A stretch of 64,000 nucleotides of DNA, from the NCBI RefSeq assembly GCF_014905175.1, contig NC_057789.1, positions 21,510,555-21,574,554 of the forward strand. Direction: 5' to 3'. The position numbers were made by a program, and so were the translations under genes. This DNA is from Aphidius gifuensis. Its lineage: Eukaryota > Arthropoda > Insecta > Hymenoptera > Braconidae. A model generated the notes under the pieces. The model saw only the letters and a list, made by a program, of their open reading frames with translations. It searched no databases and was not told where the DNA came from. Shown piece by piece: positions 20,225 through 31,623 of the stretch; position 1 is the stretch's first letter, and each line of letters begins with the position of its first letter.

Positions 20225-20740
20225 ATCAAACAAAAAACAAAAATAAATTTTTGTACAAAAAGGAGAGTCAAGTATTCGAAATTGTTATTATTTTTTTTTT
20301 TAAACATACAAAAAAAGAGAATATCAAAAAAGTCAAGTACAAAAGTACTAATTTCTTTAAAAATCATTGACCCATATGAATGGTCTTAACTTTTGACAAA
20401 ATTTTATACTTGAACCCGCCCGGTTCTTCCCAAATAAAGTTTCAAGCCTACACACTTTTATAATTGTTTATAATATTGACGACGGATATCTACTCATACA
20501 ATCATACATATGTGCATCTTCAGTAATCTTTAGTTTCATATACCATGCAATATTCATTATTAGAAGGGGGAGAAGCTTATATCCACTCTATGCATTATAC
20601 ATTAAAAGCGCCCCTACATTTTACTTTTTGAACTATTTTACTGACGTCATTTTTTTGCCACTCACCAACAAAAATAATAACAATTTCGAATACTTGACTC
20701 TCCTTTTTGTACAGAAATTTATTTTTGTTTTTTGTTTGAT
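20225..20740. mobile_element. Non-autonomous element with about 70-bp TIRs
   Basis: ATCAAACAAAAAACAAAAAT at 20225 and the following 50 bases recur inverted at 20671-20740 with few mismatches (TCGAATACTTGACTCTCCTT is shared). The interior of about 370 bp has no ORF. A clear target duplication was not identified. Confidence 0.85.
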
Positions 20741-20799
20741 TTAATTTAACATCAGAATTTCTTCGCCAATTATTATTTCCTTTTTTCTTTTTAATACTA

Positions 20800-21153
20800 T
20801 TAAATTAATATTGGTCTTTCATTTTCTGTGGGTATATGCATTTCTTCGATAAAATTTGTGCATTCCCGAATTCTTTTGACGAAGTTTCTCACGGGTTCAT
20901 TACTTTTTTGAATGAGTTTGAAAGCTTCACCGATTAACACTTCTTCGTTTTCAGTTTTGCTTATCAATTCCCTGAGTAACTTCATCAGCTCATCAATGCT
21001 TTCAAATTTCTTTTTGGTCATGTCATCATGTACCTCTCTACTTACTTTGGTACGTACTATCATTTCAACCAAATTCTTTTCTAGGTCTTTGTTCATTAAT
21101 TGTAAAAGAAATGATTTTAACTTAGACTTAGGTTCGAATCCCAGTAAAAACAA
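20800..21153 (-). pseudogene. Gag-like fragment
   Basis: A 117-codon minus-strand frame. IVRTKVSREVHDDM, FESIDELMKLLRELIS and EAFKLIQKSNEPVRNFVKRI match the capsid region style of Gypsy-type Gag (RTKxS...A, ID(x)L(x)xxLxxxF..., LxxxxQxxxExVxxFAxRI). There is no zinc knuckle and no neighbouring pol. The N-terminal residues of this frame overlap the first unit of the 180-bp tandem array, so the true Gag start is not retained. Confidence 0.5.
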
Positions 21154-21715
21154 AATTTTTTTTGTAAATAAGTAAAAATTTAAAACAAAAGTTAAATTTT
21201 CATTAATTAATTTTAATTTTAAAATTTATAAGAGCAATATTAATTCTGTATTGTTGAATAATTTGAATAGTTCATTAATTGTAAAAGAAAATAATTTTAA
21301 CATAGACGTGGGTTCAAATCCCAGTAAAAACAAAAAAATTTTTTTTTGTAAATGAGTAAAAATTTGAACAGGTTAAATTGTAATTATTTAAATTTAATTT
21401 TTTTTTTTTTAATTTATAAGAATAATATCAATTCTGTATCCATAAACGATTTGAGTCGTTCATTAATTGTAAAAGAAAATGATTTGAACATAGACGTATG
21501 TTCGAATCCCAGTGATAACAATGTTATTATTTTTTTGTGAATAAGTAAAAATTAAACAGGTTAAATTTTAATTAATTAAATTTAATTTCGAATTTCATAA
21601 AAATAGTATTAATTCTGTATCAATGAATGATATACGTAGTCTATTAACTTTTATCTAGAAAAATTTAAGTTTCTATACACATGTTAGCGTTTAAATCCAG
21701 GTATGGGTAAAAATT
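21120..21715. repeat. 180-190 bp tandem repeat, four units, with tRNA T-arm-like motif
   Basis: GGTTCGAATCCCAGTAAAAA at 21131, GGTTCAAATCCCAGTAAAAA at 21311, TTCGAATCCCAGTGATAAC at 21501 and a weaker TTTAAATCCAGGT at 21690. Each is preceded by a CATTAATTGTAAAAGAAA-type block and followed by an AAGTAAAAATT block. Spacings are 180, 188 and 190. The GGTTCGAATCC core is identical to a tRNA T-loop/B-box, but no complete tRNA fold is present. Confidence 0.85.
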
Positions 21716-22309
21716 ATCATTATTATTATATATATTTTTTTGTACCAAAAAAAAACAAAGAAAGTTTTATTTATTCGAGTTATTTAAATAAGGTTGATAT
21801 TATTACTAATTGTTATCATGCAGGTAGTATATATTTAGAAGGGATGATATTAGCCTATCGATTATTTGAACAAAATCGAAGTTTTATTTGACTAAAACTT
21901 TAGAAAAAATTTAACAAGTGATACTGGGCTATCGATTATTTAACTAAAATTGATATTTCAAAATAATTTGAAGGTGGTTATTAATTTATCGATTGTTTTA
22001 AAAAAAATTCGAAAATTTTATTAATTATTGTTGTGTAAAATAGTAAATATTTCACCTCAATACCAGTTATCTATTATTCGAATCAGATCTATATTTTGTT
22101 AAATAAATTATTGATAATAGAAGCAAAATCGATATTTTGTAATTAAAATTGTTTAAATGTTGAATTATTAAAAAGGGATATTGAATTATCGATTATTAAA
22201 ACAAAATCGATATTTTGTTAGTTAAAACTGTTTTAAATGTTTAATATTAAGAAAAATTTTAGATTATCGATTATTAAAACAAAATCGATATTTTGTTAAT
22301 TAAAAGGTA

Positions 22310-23262
22310 CCGAGACGTAATTCCTACGGACTTTCTTCCCACGACTGTTTTCCCATTGACACTGTACCGATGGACTGCCACCCTACCTGACTTAGTATTT
22401 ACGGACTCTTAGCCGACGACGACTTTCTCCCCACAGACACTATATATTTATATTGTCATAGTCAGCAGTCTAATTCACAGGGCATTACAATTTAGGGCTT
22501 TTTTTCCCCACTGGCAGCGCTTGTAGAGCTTTTATATGTAAAATCGGTATAAAAAAAATTTGACAAGCGCCAACACCGGCAAAAAAAAGCCTTCAATTGT
22601 AAAAAATTTGCCCTGTGAATTGGACTGCAGACATCTTTTATTGTGATTTCGTGTAATTAATGTAACAATGAAATATATATAAATTTTTTAATAATAATCA
22701 ACAACAATTAATAATAATTAATATTTGTGTAATAAGTGTATACATTTGTGTATACAAGTGTGTACATAATTTTGAATGTGAATATATTACTATTATAAAT
22801 AATAAATATATATATATGATGAATATTTGATTGATTAAATATAGATTTATATAGTTATATATTTTTAATTTTTTTATAATTATTTTTTATAGATTGACGA
22901 AATGACTTTAAAATTATTATTATTTAAAACTATATTGTTTTGTATTTGAAGTTGTATAAAAATTTCAATACTGTTTATTAAGAGCTGTTGCTTTGAATAT
23001 TAAAATTAAAATTATATTGTTTTGTATTTAAAGTTGTTCTATAAAAATTTCAGTACTGTTTATTGAAGTTTTATATTTTTTTTAATAAATTATATTATAG
23101 ATTATTTATTTACTGGTTTATTTATTTTATCTTTAAATTGTTTGTCTGTGGGGTGTGTGTCACGTGGGGTGAATGCCCGTGGGTAGAGAGTCGGGTGTGG
23201 ATCCATGGGGTGTATGTCAGTGGGAGGACTGTCCGTAGGAAATAAGTCCGTCGGATGATCAT
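22310..23262. mobile_element. Insertion with GAC-punctuated inverted ends
   Basis: The left end has a run of short motifs such as TTCCTACGGACTTTC, CCATTGACACTGTACC and GATGGACTGCCACCC, each about 15-18 bases and marked by GAC. The right end (23135-23255) has the inverse kind (GTCCGTAGGAAATAAGTCC, GTCAGTGGGAGG, GTGGGGTG). The ends are related to each other in inverted orientation but only loosely aligned, as in foldback elements with subrepeated termini. It splits the AT-rich array. Confidence 0.6.
22461..22632. repeat. Nested palindromic MITE
   Basis: GTCAGCAGTCTAATTCACAG at the left and its near inverse (complement of CTGTGAATTGGACTGCAGAC) at the right. The inner arms also pair through GGCTTTTTTT and GCGCTTGT blocks around ATACCGATTTTA. 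About 170 bp; lies inside the GAC-punctuated insertion. Confidence 0.8.
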
Positions 23263-25140
23263 CATAATTAAAAAGGAATATTAAATTATCGATTATTAAA
23301 ATAAAATCGATATCGTATTTATTAACAACGTGTAAATGTTGGATATTTAAAAAAAAATAATTATATATTGATTATTTGAATAAACTCGATCGTTTATTTA
23401 TTAACAAAAAATGTGTCAATGTTAAAATATTAAAAAGGGAATAATAATATATCGATTATTTGAATAACCTCGATTGTTTATTTATTACAAATGTGTAAAT
23501 GTTAAAATATTAAAAAGGGAATATTAATATATCGATTATTTAAAATAAAATCGGTTGTTTATTTATTAAAAAGCGTATAAATGTTGAATATTGAAAAGGT
23601 AGTAATAATATATCGATTATTGAAAATAAAACCGATTGTTTATTTAATATTACTGTGTAGGCAATAAATATTTAAAAAGGGGATATTGAATTTCTTAAAA
23701 TATTTATTCCGAAGGTAAAATATATATATTTGCGGCTGTCGGTAATTCCTAGACAAATTTCTATTTTTATTTTTATTTTTATTTTTTTTTTGAATGTTTA
23801 TTTTACCGACGGTTATGGTGACTGTTTACATAGATTTTCTATTTTGAATCAATTTGAATTTTTAATACTTATTATTTTGTAAGTAAAGGGATATTCAACG
23901 AGGGGTATTACGTTATCGATTAATCCAATAAAATCGAAATTGTAAAACGTGTAATTAATATTTAAAGAGGGATAATAATATATTGATTATTAAAATATAC
24001 TTGAAAATCGTATTAATTTACAATGTGTAATTGTTACGTAAATAGTGTATTGATTATTTAAATACAAACGATTTTTATTTATTACAAACGTGTAAATAAA
24101 TAAGTATTTGAAACGGGGATATTGATTATTAAAATATAATCGAAACTCGTATCAATTTAAAATGTGTAAATGTTAAATATTTAATAAAAAAACGGGATGA
24201 TAATATATCTATTATTTAAATAAACTCGGTTTTTATTTATTAAAGTGTGTAAATAGATAAATATTTGAAAAGGAAATAATAATACATTGATTATTAAAAA
24301 TATAATCTGAGTTCGTATTAATTTACAATATGTAAATGTTAAATATTTAAAAACGGAACAATAGTATATCTATTATTTAAATAAAATCGGTTTTTATTTA
24401 TTAAAACGTCTAAGTAAATAAATATTTAAAAAAGGAATAATAATATATTGATTACTAAAATTACGATCGCAATCGTAATGATTTACAATGTGTAAATATT
24501 AAGTATTTAAAAGGTGATAATAATGTATTGTTTATTTGAATAAAATCGATTTTTATTTATTACAAATGTGCAAATAAATAAATATTTTAAAAGGGAGTGA
24601 TAATGTATTGAATATTTAAATAAAATCGATTTTTATTTATTATAAACGTGTAAATAAATAAATAATTGAAAAGGGGATAATAATGTATTGAATATTTAAA
24701 TAAAGTCGATTGTTATTTATTAAAACGTGTAAATAAATAGATATTTAAAAAGGGAATGATAATATATTGATTATTGAAAATATAATCGGAATTCGTATTA
24801 ATTTACAATATGTAAATGTTAAATATTTAAAAACGGAATAATAGTATATCTATTATTTGAATAGAATCGGTTTTTATTTATTAAAACGTCTAAATAAATA
24901 AATATGTAAAAAGTGTGTAAATTTCAAGTATTTAGAAGGGGATAATAATGTATTGTTTATTTGAATAAAATCGATTTTTATTTATTACAAATGTGTAAAT
25001 AAATAAACAATTTAAAAAGGGAATAATAATGTATTGAATATTTAAATAAATTCGATTTTCATTTATTATAAACGTGTAAACAAATAGGGAATAATAATGT
25101 ATTGAATATTCAAATAAAATCAAGTTTCATTTATTAAAAT

Positions 25141-25325
25141 AAATCAATGTTGGTTGTTTTAATTAGAAGGGAGGACTTGACAGCCGACATTGATGGGTTG
25201 CACCACCATTGCATTTTCTAATGGTGGCTAAGGGTTGTTGGGACCCGCTCTTTAGTGTTGGCTAGGCCCGCTCGTCTCGCTTTCCTAGGCACGCCTATTA
25301 GGAAGAGGGGTTTGGGCCTTGGGCC
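25141..25325. other. GC-richer block of unknown origin
   Basis: Unlike its surroundings, this stretch has higher GC (GGACCCGCTCTTTAGTGTTG, GGCACGCCTATTAGG). It runs from the array end to the start of the TIR element. No ORF or RNA fold is recognised. It could be the 3' end of a non-LTR element, which I cannot verify. Confidence 0.35.
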
Positions 25326-25587
25326 CTGTTTTCGACAATTTGAATAAAAAAAATCACACTTACTAATTCGGGGGTGGGGAATTTAAGGGTGGTTAGAGGA
25401 CGCCGCGAAAAAATAAAAAAAAAAAATTTCTCAGCCGCTCGGTAAAATCGTTCTAAAATCTCGTCCGGTAAAATCATAAATAACTTAAAATTTTTAATTC
25501 AACAATTTTCTTTGCATTTATTTTAGAAACAATATTATAATATTTATAAATTAAAAATTACAATTAGGCTTTAAATTGTTTATAATC

Positions 25588-25829
25588 AATTTTGTTTATA
25601 ACAATATCGTATATTTCAAAAATTCTGATAAAAAATTTAGAAAAAATAAGTTTCATGTAAAAAAAAAAAAATTTCTTTTTGTTAAATTATTTATTTATAA
25701 ATTTCAATTGTTTATTTAATAATTTAACAAAAGAAAAATTTTTTTTTTTTTATTACATGAAACTTTTTCTTTTTTTCTGAATTTTCTAGCAAAATTGTTT
25801 AAATCAACGATATTGTTATAAACAAAATG
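25588..25829. repeat. 240-bp palindrome within the TIR element
   Basis: TTGTTTATAACAATATCG at the left pairs with CGATATTGTTATAAACAAA at the right, and inner arms pair through AGTTTCATGTAA and TTGTTAAATTATT. The centre lies near 25705. Confidence 0.75.
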
Positions 25830-26692
25830 TGTTCCGGGTCGAACCACATGTCTGTCGGTCCCAAACTGACCTTCAATTCTTTTTATTTTTTTAAACGAAA
25901 TACAATAAGTTGATAAGTTTTAAACATTATTCTGTTTTTTATGGCTACTTCGTGAAACGACAAACTCTAGAATAACATATGACTAACAATTTGATTTTAT
26001 ATTTTTTCTAAAATACTTTAAACAACGATTTAATTTATGTACTTTTTAATAGCTTTTTTACAAACTCGAATATTCCCACACATGGTCAACTCATGCATAG
26101 ATTTTTTGAGTGAAAATCACGTAACAAATAAAACCATAAACTCAAGTTTCTCTTTGGTACTATTATAACATATTTTTTAAAACATTATTTGTCAAGAATT
26201 AGAGAAAATCTCACATCTGTCAAACAACTGCACTAACGTATTTTCGATACACAGAATGATCGTAAAATCGACAATAAAAAAGTAAATTTATAACTTTTTT
26301 AAATAAACTAAATTCATGAAAACGTCTTGGACTTTCCGGTCGTAAAATCTATATTTTTTGTTTACACATGGTATTTTTTGGACCACACAAGGCCCAATTT
26401 TATGTCTAAAAATCCCACCACCTACACCTAGTTTTTTACCCTCTCTTGAACTAATTTTTGACCAATTAAAACTAATTTCCTAACTAAGTACACACCCATT
26501 TTTTGGACTTAACAATTTTCAACAAACTGAGAAATCAGTTGCTCTGCAACACTCGTTTACGTAACATCTCTAATTAATATTGATTCGCGTAAAACGGGAT
26601 TTCTTTATACTTACAATATAAAATAGTAGTGTCTGTCCATGACAACACTTGTTAGAGTCAACTCAATATACAATATACAATACAGTATAATA

Positions 26693-26934
26693 TCTCTATA
26701 GTGACATCGTCGGGGCTCAAATTCTCGGAATTTATTATAGAGAGCGTCTCCCACTCTAGCGTCGAGGGGAATTGAGTGAGCGCGACGGATAGAATAATGA
26801 AAAGAGAAAGAACATACTACGTCACACACCGATACACCAACACAAGTAGGGACATTCTGGAGTGAGGGAAAAAATTCTCCTACGCTGACGCTCGATGTCA
26901 CTATAGAGAATGTCACTATAGAGAGATTATACTG
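26693..26934. mobile_element. 242-bp MITE, CAGTATAAT termini, TA target site
   Basis: Left CAGTATAATATCTCTATAGT, right end is the inverse of CAGTATAATCTCTCTATAGT. Flanked by TA at 26691-26692 and 26935-26936. CTATAGTGACAT is repeated once more inside the right end. CAGT termini with TA suggest a pogo/Tigger or other Tc1/mariner-type mobiliser (inference). Confidence 0.85.
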
Positions 26935-27634
26935 TACAATTAATTATAATTTTAGTGAATTAATAAAGTGAATATATTAATAGAATTTAAGCGACAGTGT
27001 TTGGATTTATTTAAAGTGTTATTCCTATTATTTCAAGTTACAACCTATCCTCCACATCCTTTGATAGCCCTGTATCAAACATAAGGCCTTACAACCCTTG
27101 TGAAATTACCGTGGTATATTTGGATACGTGGTGCGATACAAAATGTTTTATAAACAATTTAAAGCCCAATTGCAATATTTAATTTTATCATATTATAATA
27201 TTTCATTTCATTTTAAAATATTATTTTATTTCAAATACTCGTAGAATTTCGGCCGTGCATGAGGTACGAATGAAGGAAGGAAGAGAATTTGCGTCCCCTT
27301 TTACTGATCGACCACAGGCATTTTTCTTAATATTTTTAATCGCGATTTCCCGCTTAACCCTTCGAAATACGCGAAAAATCCCCGACAACTAATAATAAAG
27401 ATATTTTTTTTCTCTACAACTTTCACCGGAACTATTTTTTTCTAAACCCTGTACTTTTCGCGATATTCCCAAAAAACCCCCATTTTTAACCCTTTTTATT
27501 TTTTTTTACCTCTAAAAAAATTTCCAGCTACTTTTAATTACCTACCTCAAATTCCCCACCCCCGAATTAGTAAGTGTGATTTTTTTTATTCAAATTGTCG
27601 AAAACAGAGGCTAAGCGTATGGCTTGCCTGGACT

Positions 27635-27822
27635 ATACAAATTAGCTTTCATTCTGCTCTTTAAAATAAAAAAAAAATTTATTAGAAAACATTAATTTTT
27701 AAAGGCGCTATGCAATTGTTTATCAAACATTTTTATTAACAATTGCATGGGGCCTTTAAAAATCAATATTTTCAAATAAATTTTTTTGTATTTTAAAGAG
27801 CAGAACGAAACCTAATTTGTAT
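27635..27822. repeat. Palindromic MITE, family shared with 2527-2762
   Basis: Left arm ACAAATTAGCTTTCATTCTG and right arm CAGAACGAAACCTAATTTGT are inverted partners. The centre has TATGCAATTGTTTATCAAAC and TAACAATTGCATGG. The core and arm order match the copy at 2527-2762 with about 75-80% similarity by eye. Confidence 0.8.
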
Positions 27823-28965
27823 CGATAAAATTAGAATTTGTACAAATTACCTTTAGTTCTGATTTTTAAACAAGAAAAAAAAATTATTCAAAAATTGATT
27901 TTTATTGATTTTTAAAATTAATCCAACATTCAATTAAACAATACACTTACATATCTTCGATGATTGACTGTGATGTTTAATAAGTCAGTAGTGTTTTTAA
28001 GAATTCAAGGGCAAAAATATGAAAAGAAAAAAAGAAATAGAAGATAAATGAATTTTTTCTTTTTTCAAAAAAATAAAATAATAATAAAATTTATAATTAC
28101 AATCTTTGATTGTTGTAAATCAAGTATTCAATTAAATAAAAAAATTGAATATTCAACAAGCTTCAACTATTAATATGAATGAAAATCAGAGAACTTATTC
28201 GACGCCATTTCTTTGGTTTTCAAGAAACCAGTTTGCACCTCGGCGGTTGACAACAACTATCCTCATTGAATAAAAAATTATTATTTTATATTTTTTTGAA
28301 ATAAAAAATTATTTACTTTTTGTATTTTTTTTCGGCACGAAAGAGTTTATCAAGTTAAATAAAGTTTTTCTATTCAAAAATCAAGTTCAGAAAATTATAG
28401 TGAATGCTTTGAGAATCATTTCACAACTAAATAACAATTAATGAAATGAGCAAGCCTTTGTTGAGCTGATTGACGTGAAGGGGGACAACAAACTTCATTT
28501 TTATTGGTTTAAATATATAAATAGACGTGATGTTGATATCAGAAATTGAAGTTAAGAAAGGTCTCCAAGAAGTGTTTGAGCGAGACAGAGTCAAGCGTTT
28601 GATCGTTTTTTCTTTTACACTACGCCCGGCAAAAACATCGGGTAAATCACTGGCGATTCTGTTTTCTTTTTTTTCTTTTTGTTTTTTACTATTCATCTTT
28701 TTCGTTATATTATTTCTATACTTTTTCTTCAATTCTGAAAAAAAAACAATGATGATAATATTGTCGATGGAACAGTTAACGGTTACATCAATGAAATCAC
28801 TCTTTAGTGGTCAGAGTGAATAGCACATTCAAGAGAATAGCTATTCTCGACATAATCATCCGAATGTTTTGTGGAAATTCACTTTAATTTTTAGCTTTAT
28901 TTGTATCTTCTTTAATAATTTCCATCAAACGACTACATCGCTTTCGAGCGTTTCCATGCTATCCC
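27823..28965. other. AT-rich stretch with one coding-like fragment
   Basis: At 28143-28270 a short plus-strand frame (NENQRTYSTPFLWFSRNQFA, ending at TAA) has non-random amino-acid composition but is unidentified. At 28427-28823 opposing frames are dominated by phenylalanine- and lysine-rich low complexity, which I do not call. The rest shows nothing. Confidence 0.3.
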
Positions 28966-28969
28966 ATGT

Positions 28970-30075
28970 AGGTGGGATAATTATGTCAAAAATAGCTATC
29001 CAGCAAGTAATATTCAGCATGCAGGTACTTCTCATGAAGTCAGAATAGGTCCAATAAAAAATTAGAGTTGATGAAAGACGAAAAATGATTTTTCAGTATC
29101 ATGGTTGTTGGTGGCATGGGTGTATCAAGTGTTTTATTATTAATCGTGATAATATGCAAAAACATGGTATAAGCTGTGGTAAAAGGTTTTCTGTGAGAGC
29201 GTTTTTTTAATAGCAGAGAAAACGTGCTGATGCTTCCTATACGTGTGTAAAAAGTGTTAATTGTTGTCAACTTTGACCCTAATTATCTCGGTCAAATCGT
29301 GGTAGAAAATTACATTTGATAAAATAAAATTAAAATTTGATAAAATAGATCTTTATTCCACTTAAAAAATAAGCCTCCTTTGATCAAAATCTGTGAGAGA
29401 GAATTTCTTTTCGATAATTTGACATACCGCCTTAAAAGATGTACCGCAAGTAAAAAAATTTGTCGATTCTATTGATGCAAATTATTACACAGCATTGAAA
29501 CCACGTGATGCTTATTTTGGTGGTAGAACGGAAAATATTGTCGAGTCATATACAGTGAACTCAGTGAAACTATACAATATGTAGACTTCACAAGTCTGTA
29601 TCGTTCGATCCTGAAGCAATCTGCATTTCCATCAGGTCATCCGGAAGTTTATGCTGGCGGCGATATCAAGGAAGAATTTCCAAACAATGATATATTAAAA
29701 ATAAATGCATTAATAAAATGTCGTGTACTTCCACCGTCTGTTTTGCCTGTACGTTCAAAAAATGAGAAACTTTATCTCCCACTCTGTCATACATGGGTTG
29801 ATACAATGGTGCCAGGTCTTTGTAAGTATAATAATAATGAAAGAAGTTTAATCGGGACTTGGGTCTCGTCAGAACTGAAACTTGCTTTAACAACGGGATA
29901 TGTCATAGAAAAAATATATGAAGTTTGGCACTACGATAAAATGTCTATGAATAATGAAGAAACTGATGTAGTTGGTTAATTCACAGAATATATGAACACT
30001 TTTCTTAAAATAAAATAAGAAGCCAGTGGGTACCCATTATGGGTCAAAACTGAATCTGATAAAAATCAATATTGT
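28970..30075 (+). pseudogene. Polinton/Maverick-type DNA polymerase B remnant
   Basis: Plus-strand pieces in order: RWDNYVKNSYPASNIQHAG and HEVRIGPIK (about 28970-29055), FQYHGCWWHGCIKC (29090-29135), ALKPRDAYFGGRTENIVES (about 29490-29545), YVDFTSLYRSILKQS (about 29580-29625, polymerase motif A with aspartate), FPSGHPEVYAGGDI, then 29666-29977 with INALIKCRVLPPSVLPVRS, LCHTWVDTM and IGTWVSSELKLAL, then FTEYMNTFLKIK after a stop. These are hallmarks of the protein-primed family B polymerase of Polintons. Frame changes at about 29085 and 29560, two stops after 29970, and a MITE inserted at 29161 show decay. No other Polinton genes are recognised nearby. Confidence 0.75.
29161..29434. mobile_element. 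MITE copy, GACATACCGCC terminus (5' truncated)
   Basis: About 270 bp closely match 42350-42584, including TTTTCTGTGAGAGCGTTTTT, CCTATACGTGTGTAAAAAGT and AAATAAGCCTCCTTTGATCA, and end in the same GACATACCGCCTTAA. Its left half is missing compared with the complete copy. It separates two parts of the polymerase remnant. Confidence 0.8.
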
Positions 30076-30100
30076 ATTATTTTCTTCTTTTTTTTTTTAA

Positions 30101-30789
30101 GGTTGTTTTTAAATCGCATGACCGGGCGACGATTTGGGTTCACAAGGGTACTTACAAACGTATGTTAAATAAAAAAATTATAGCGCCCCCTCATGCCTAA
30201 AATCTTTTCACTGATCTTTACTGATGCGTCATAAGTAGTGTGAGTGTTGCCGGCTTATATTTACAGACACTAATACTACTCTAGCAATAAACATTCAGGG
30301 GGAAGTTCCAAAACCGTACATTTCTTGTAAGAGAAGGATAGAAGAAGAGATGGAAGATTGAGCCAGAAGAGATAGAGAGACGGATAGAGCTAGAAGAATA
30401 AAAACGAACGGCGGTATTGGAACGTACCCCAAATTTCCAATGTAATTCAGCCGACTGAAACCCGTAAATTTAAAAAGTAATTAGCCAATATCTTTTAAAC
30501 GGCACTGAGGAAATGGATAAGTTTTTCTTCATTGATTTCGTATTTGTAAAGTGTACAAATCTGTAGAAAAAAATCGAAATTTAAATTAAGAGTTTTAAAA
30601 GTACAAGCGCAAACGTACCTATACTCCCTATGCTTGCGCTTTAAAGTTGTCAACTTTGACACTAATTATGTGGATTTTGACGCAGAGGAAAATTACGGAA
30701 AAATTTCACCAAATAAATAATTATTTTATTTAAATATTAAAAAAAAAAAATCGAAAATTAAATTACGGGAATTTCATTTGAAAACAACC
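30101..30789. mobile_element. Related MITE, GGTTGTTTT termini, TTAA-like target
   Basis: TTAA precedes GGTTGTTTTTAAATCGCATG at the left, and AAAACAACC followed by TTGA ends the right. The left third (GCGCCCCCTCATGCCTAAAA, GTGAGTGTTGCCGGC) aligns with the complete copy at 42031-42584, and AGTTGTCAACTTTGACAC aligns with its right half. It ends the readable polymerase remnant. Confidence 0.65.
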
Positions 30790-30914
30790 TTGAACTTGTC
30801 ATTTCATTTTTATTTTTTTTTTTGTGAATTATATAATAATTTCTCTTAGATTTCCATTCGCATATTAGGAGGAGGTAACATAATTGAAATTATAATTTTA
30901 TATATTCAGTGGTT

Positions 30915-31375
30915 TTTCTTTCATATTTTTCCATATTTATGATATTTTTCCTTATATTCAGTGATTTTTCCATGATATTTTGCTGTATTTTCCTATATTT
31001 TCCTTTATGTTTACTGGTGTTTCCCCGATATTTTCCCATTCCATCGTGTTTGCATTAATCAAGGGACTTAGGAAATTTTCGAAGGATTTACTATGGTTGT
31101 GAAGGGTGGGGAAGGGAGAACTTAATTGATATTTTGTCATATATATCGTATTTTTTTTATATTCAGTGATTTTTTTTTCATATTTACTGATATTTCCCTG
31201 ATATTTTCCCATAATTATCGGATTTTTCTTTATATTCAGCAATTTTTTTTTATATTCACTAATTTTTCCTTTATATTTAATGATATTTTCCCATATTTAT
31301 CCTTTTTTTCTTTATATTCACTGATTTTTCTATATTTTTCTTTATATTGAATGATATTTTTTATATTTACCGTAT
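30915..31375. repeat. Degenerate TTTATATTCAGTGATTTTT repeats
   Basis: Short variants of TTTATATTCA(C/G)TGATTTTTC and GATATTTTCCCATATTTAT recur about 15 times. Open frames on both strands come from this repeat. A run of about 14 G follows at 31433. Confidence 0.75.
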
Positions 31376-31623
31376 TTAGATTAAGGGATTTTTCGAAGTT
31401 AAGAAAATTTTTGGAGAGGGGTCTACCATGGTTGGGGGGGGGGGGGGTCAGATGAAAAGCGAAAACAATAGGAAATTAGAATTCCCTAAAAAGAAAAGTG
31501 TCATATGGATGTGAAGGCCGTCCCTACCTCAATATCTTATCCTTCTACTTATTAATTTTCCCAATATTCAATATTTAATTGTATAAAAGTCGATGTGATG
31601 ATATGTAAACTTAAAAGTTAACG

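Larger units (their letters stand above)
21830..25140. repeat. 3.3-kb AT-rich degenerate tandem array
   Basis: Units of about 90-120 bp contain ATATCGATTATT or ATATTGATTATT, AATAAAATCGATTTTTATTT, ACGTGTAAATAAATAAATAT and AAAAGGGATAATAATA in fixed order. About 25 units are visible, more regular towards the right. The array is interrupted by a foldback-like insertion (22310-23262). This resembles satellite DNA. No coding sequence is supported. Confidence 0.85.
25326..27607. mobile_element. 2.28-kb non-autonomous element with 59-bp perfect TIRs
   Basis: The left terminus starts CTGTTTTCGACAATTTGAAT and the last 59 bases at 27549-27607 are its exact inverse, including an eight-A run and a GGGGGTGGGG block. 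No transposase frame lies between, only palindromes, a nested MITE at 26693-26934 and poly-A/T. Target duplication is not obvious (GGGCC versus AGGCT flanks). The superfamily is undetermined. Confidence 0.85.

Noticed and set aside
21131..21150. tRNA gene suggested by GGTTCGAATCC
   Set aside because: No D-arm, anticodon arm or acceptor stem; the motif is part of a tandem repeat.
24932..25123. Minus-strand ORF with repeated YIIIPF segments
   Set aside because: Created by units of the AT-rich array.
26611..26916. 101-codon minus-strand ORF
   Set aside because: It lies almost wholly within the TA-flanked MITE at 26693-26934.
31126..31350. Phenylalanine-rich ORF resembling a membrane protein
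   Set aside because: Produced by the TTTATATTCA repeat; composition is low-complexity.
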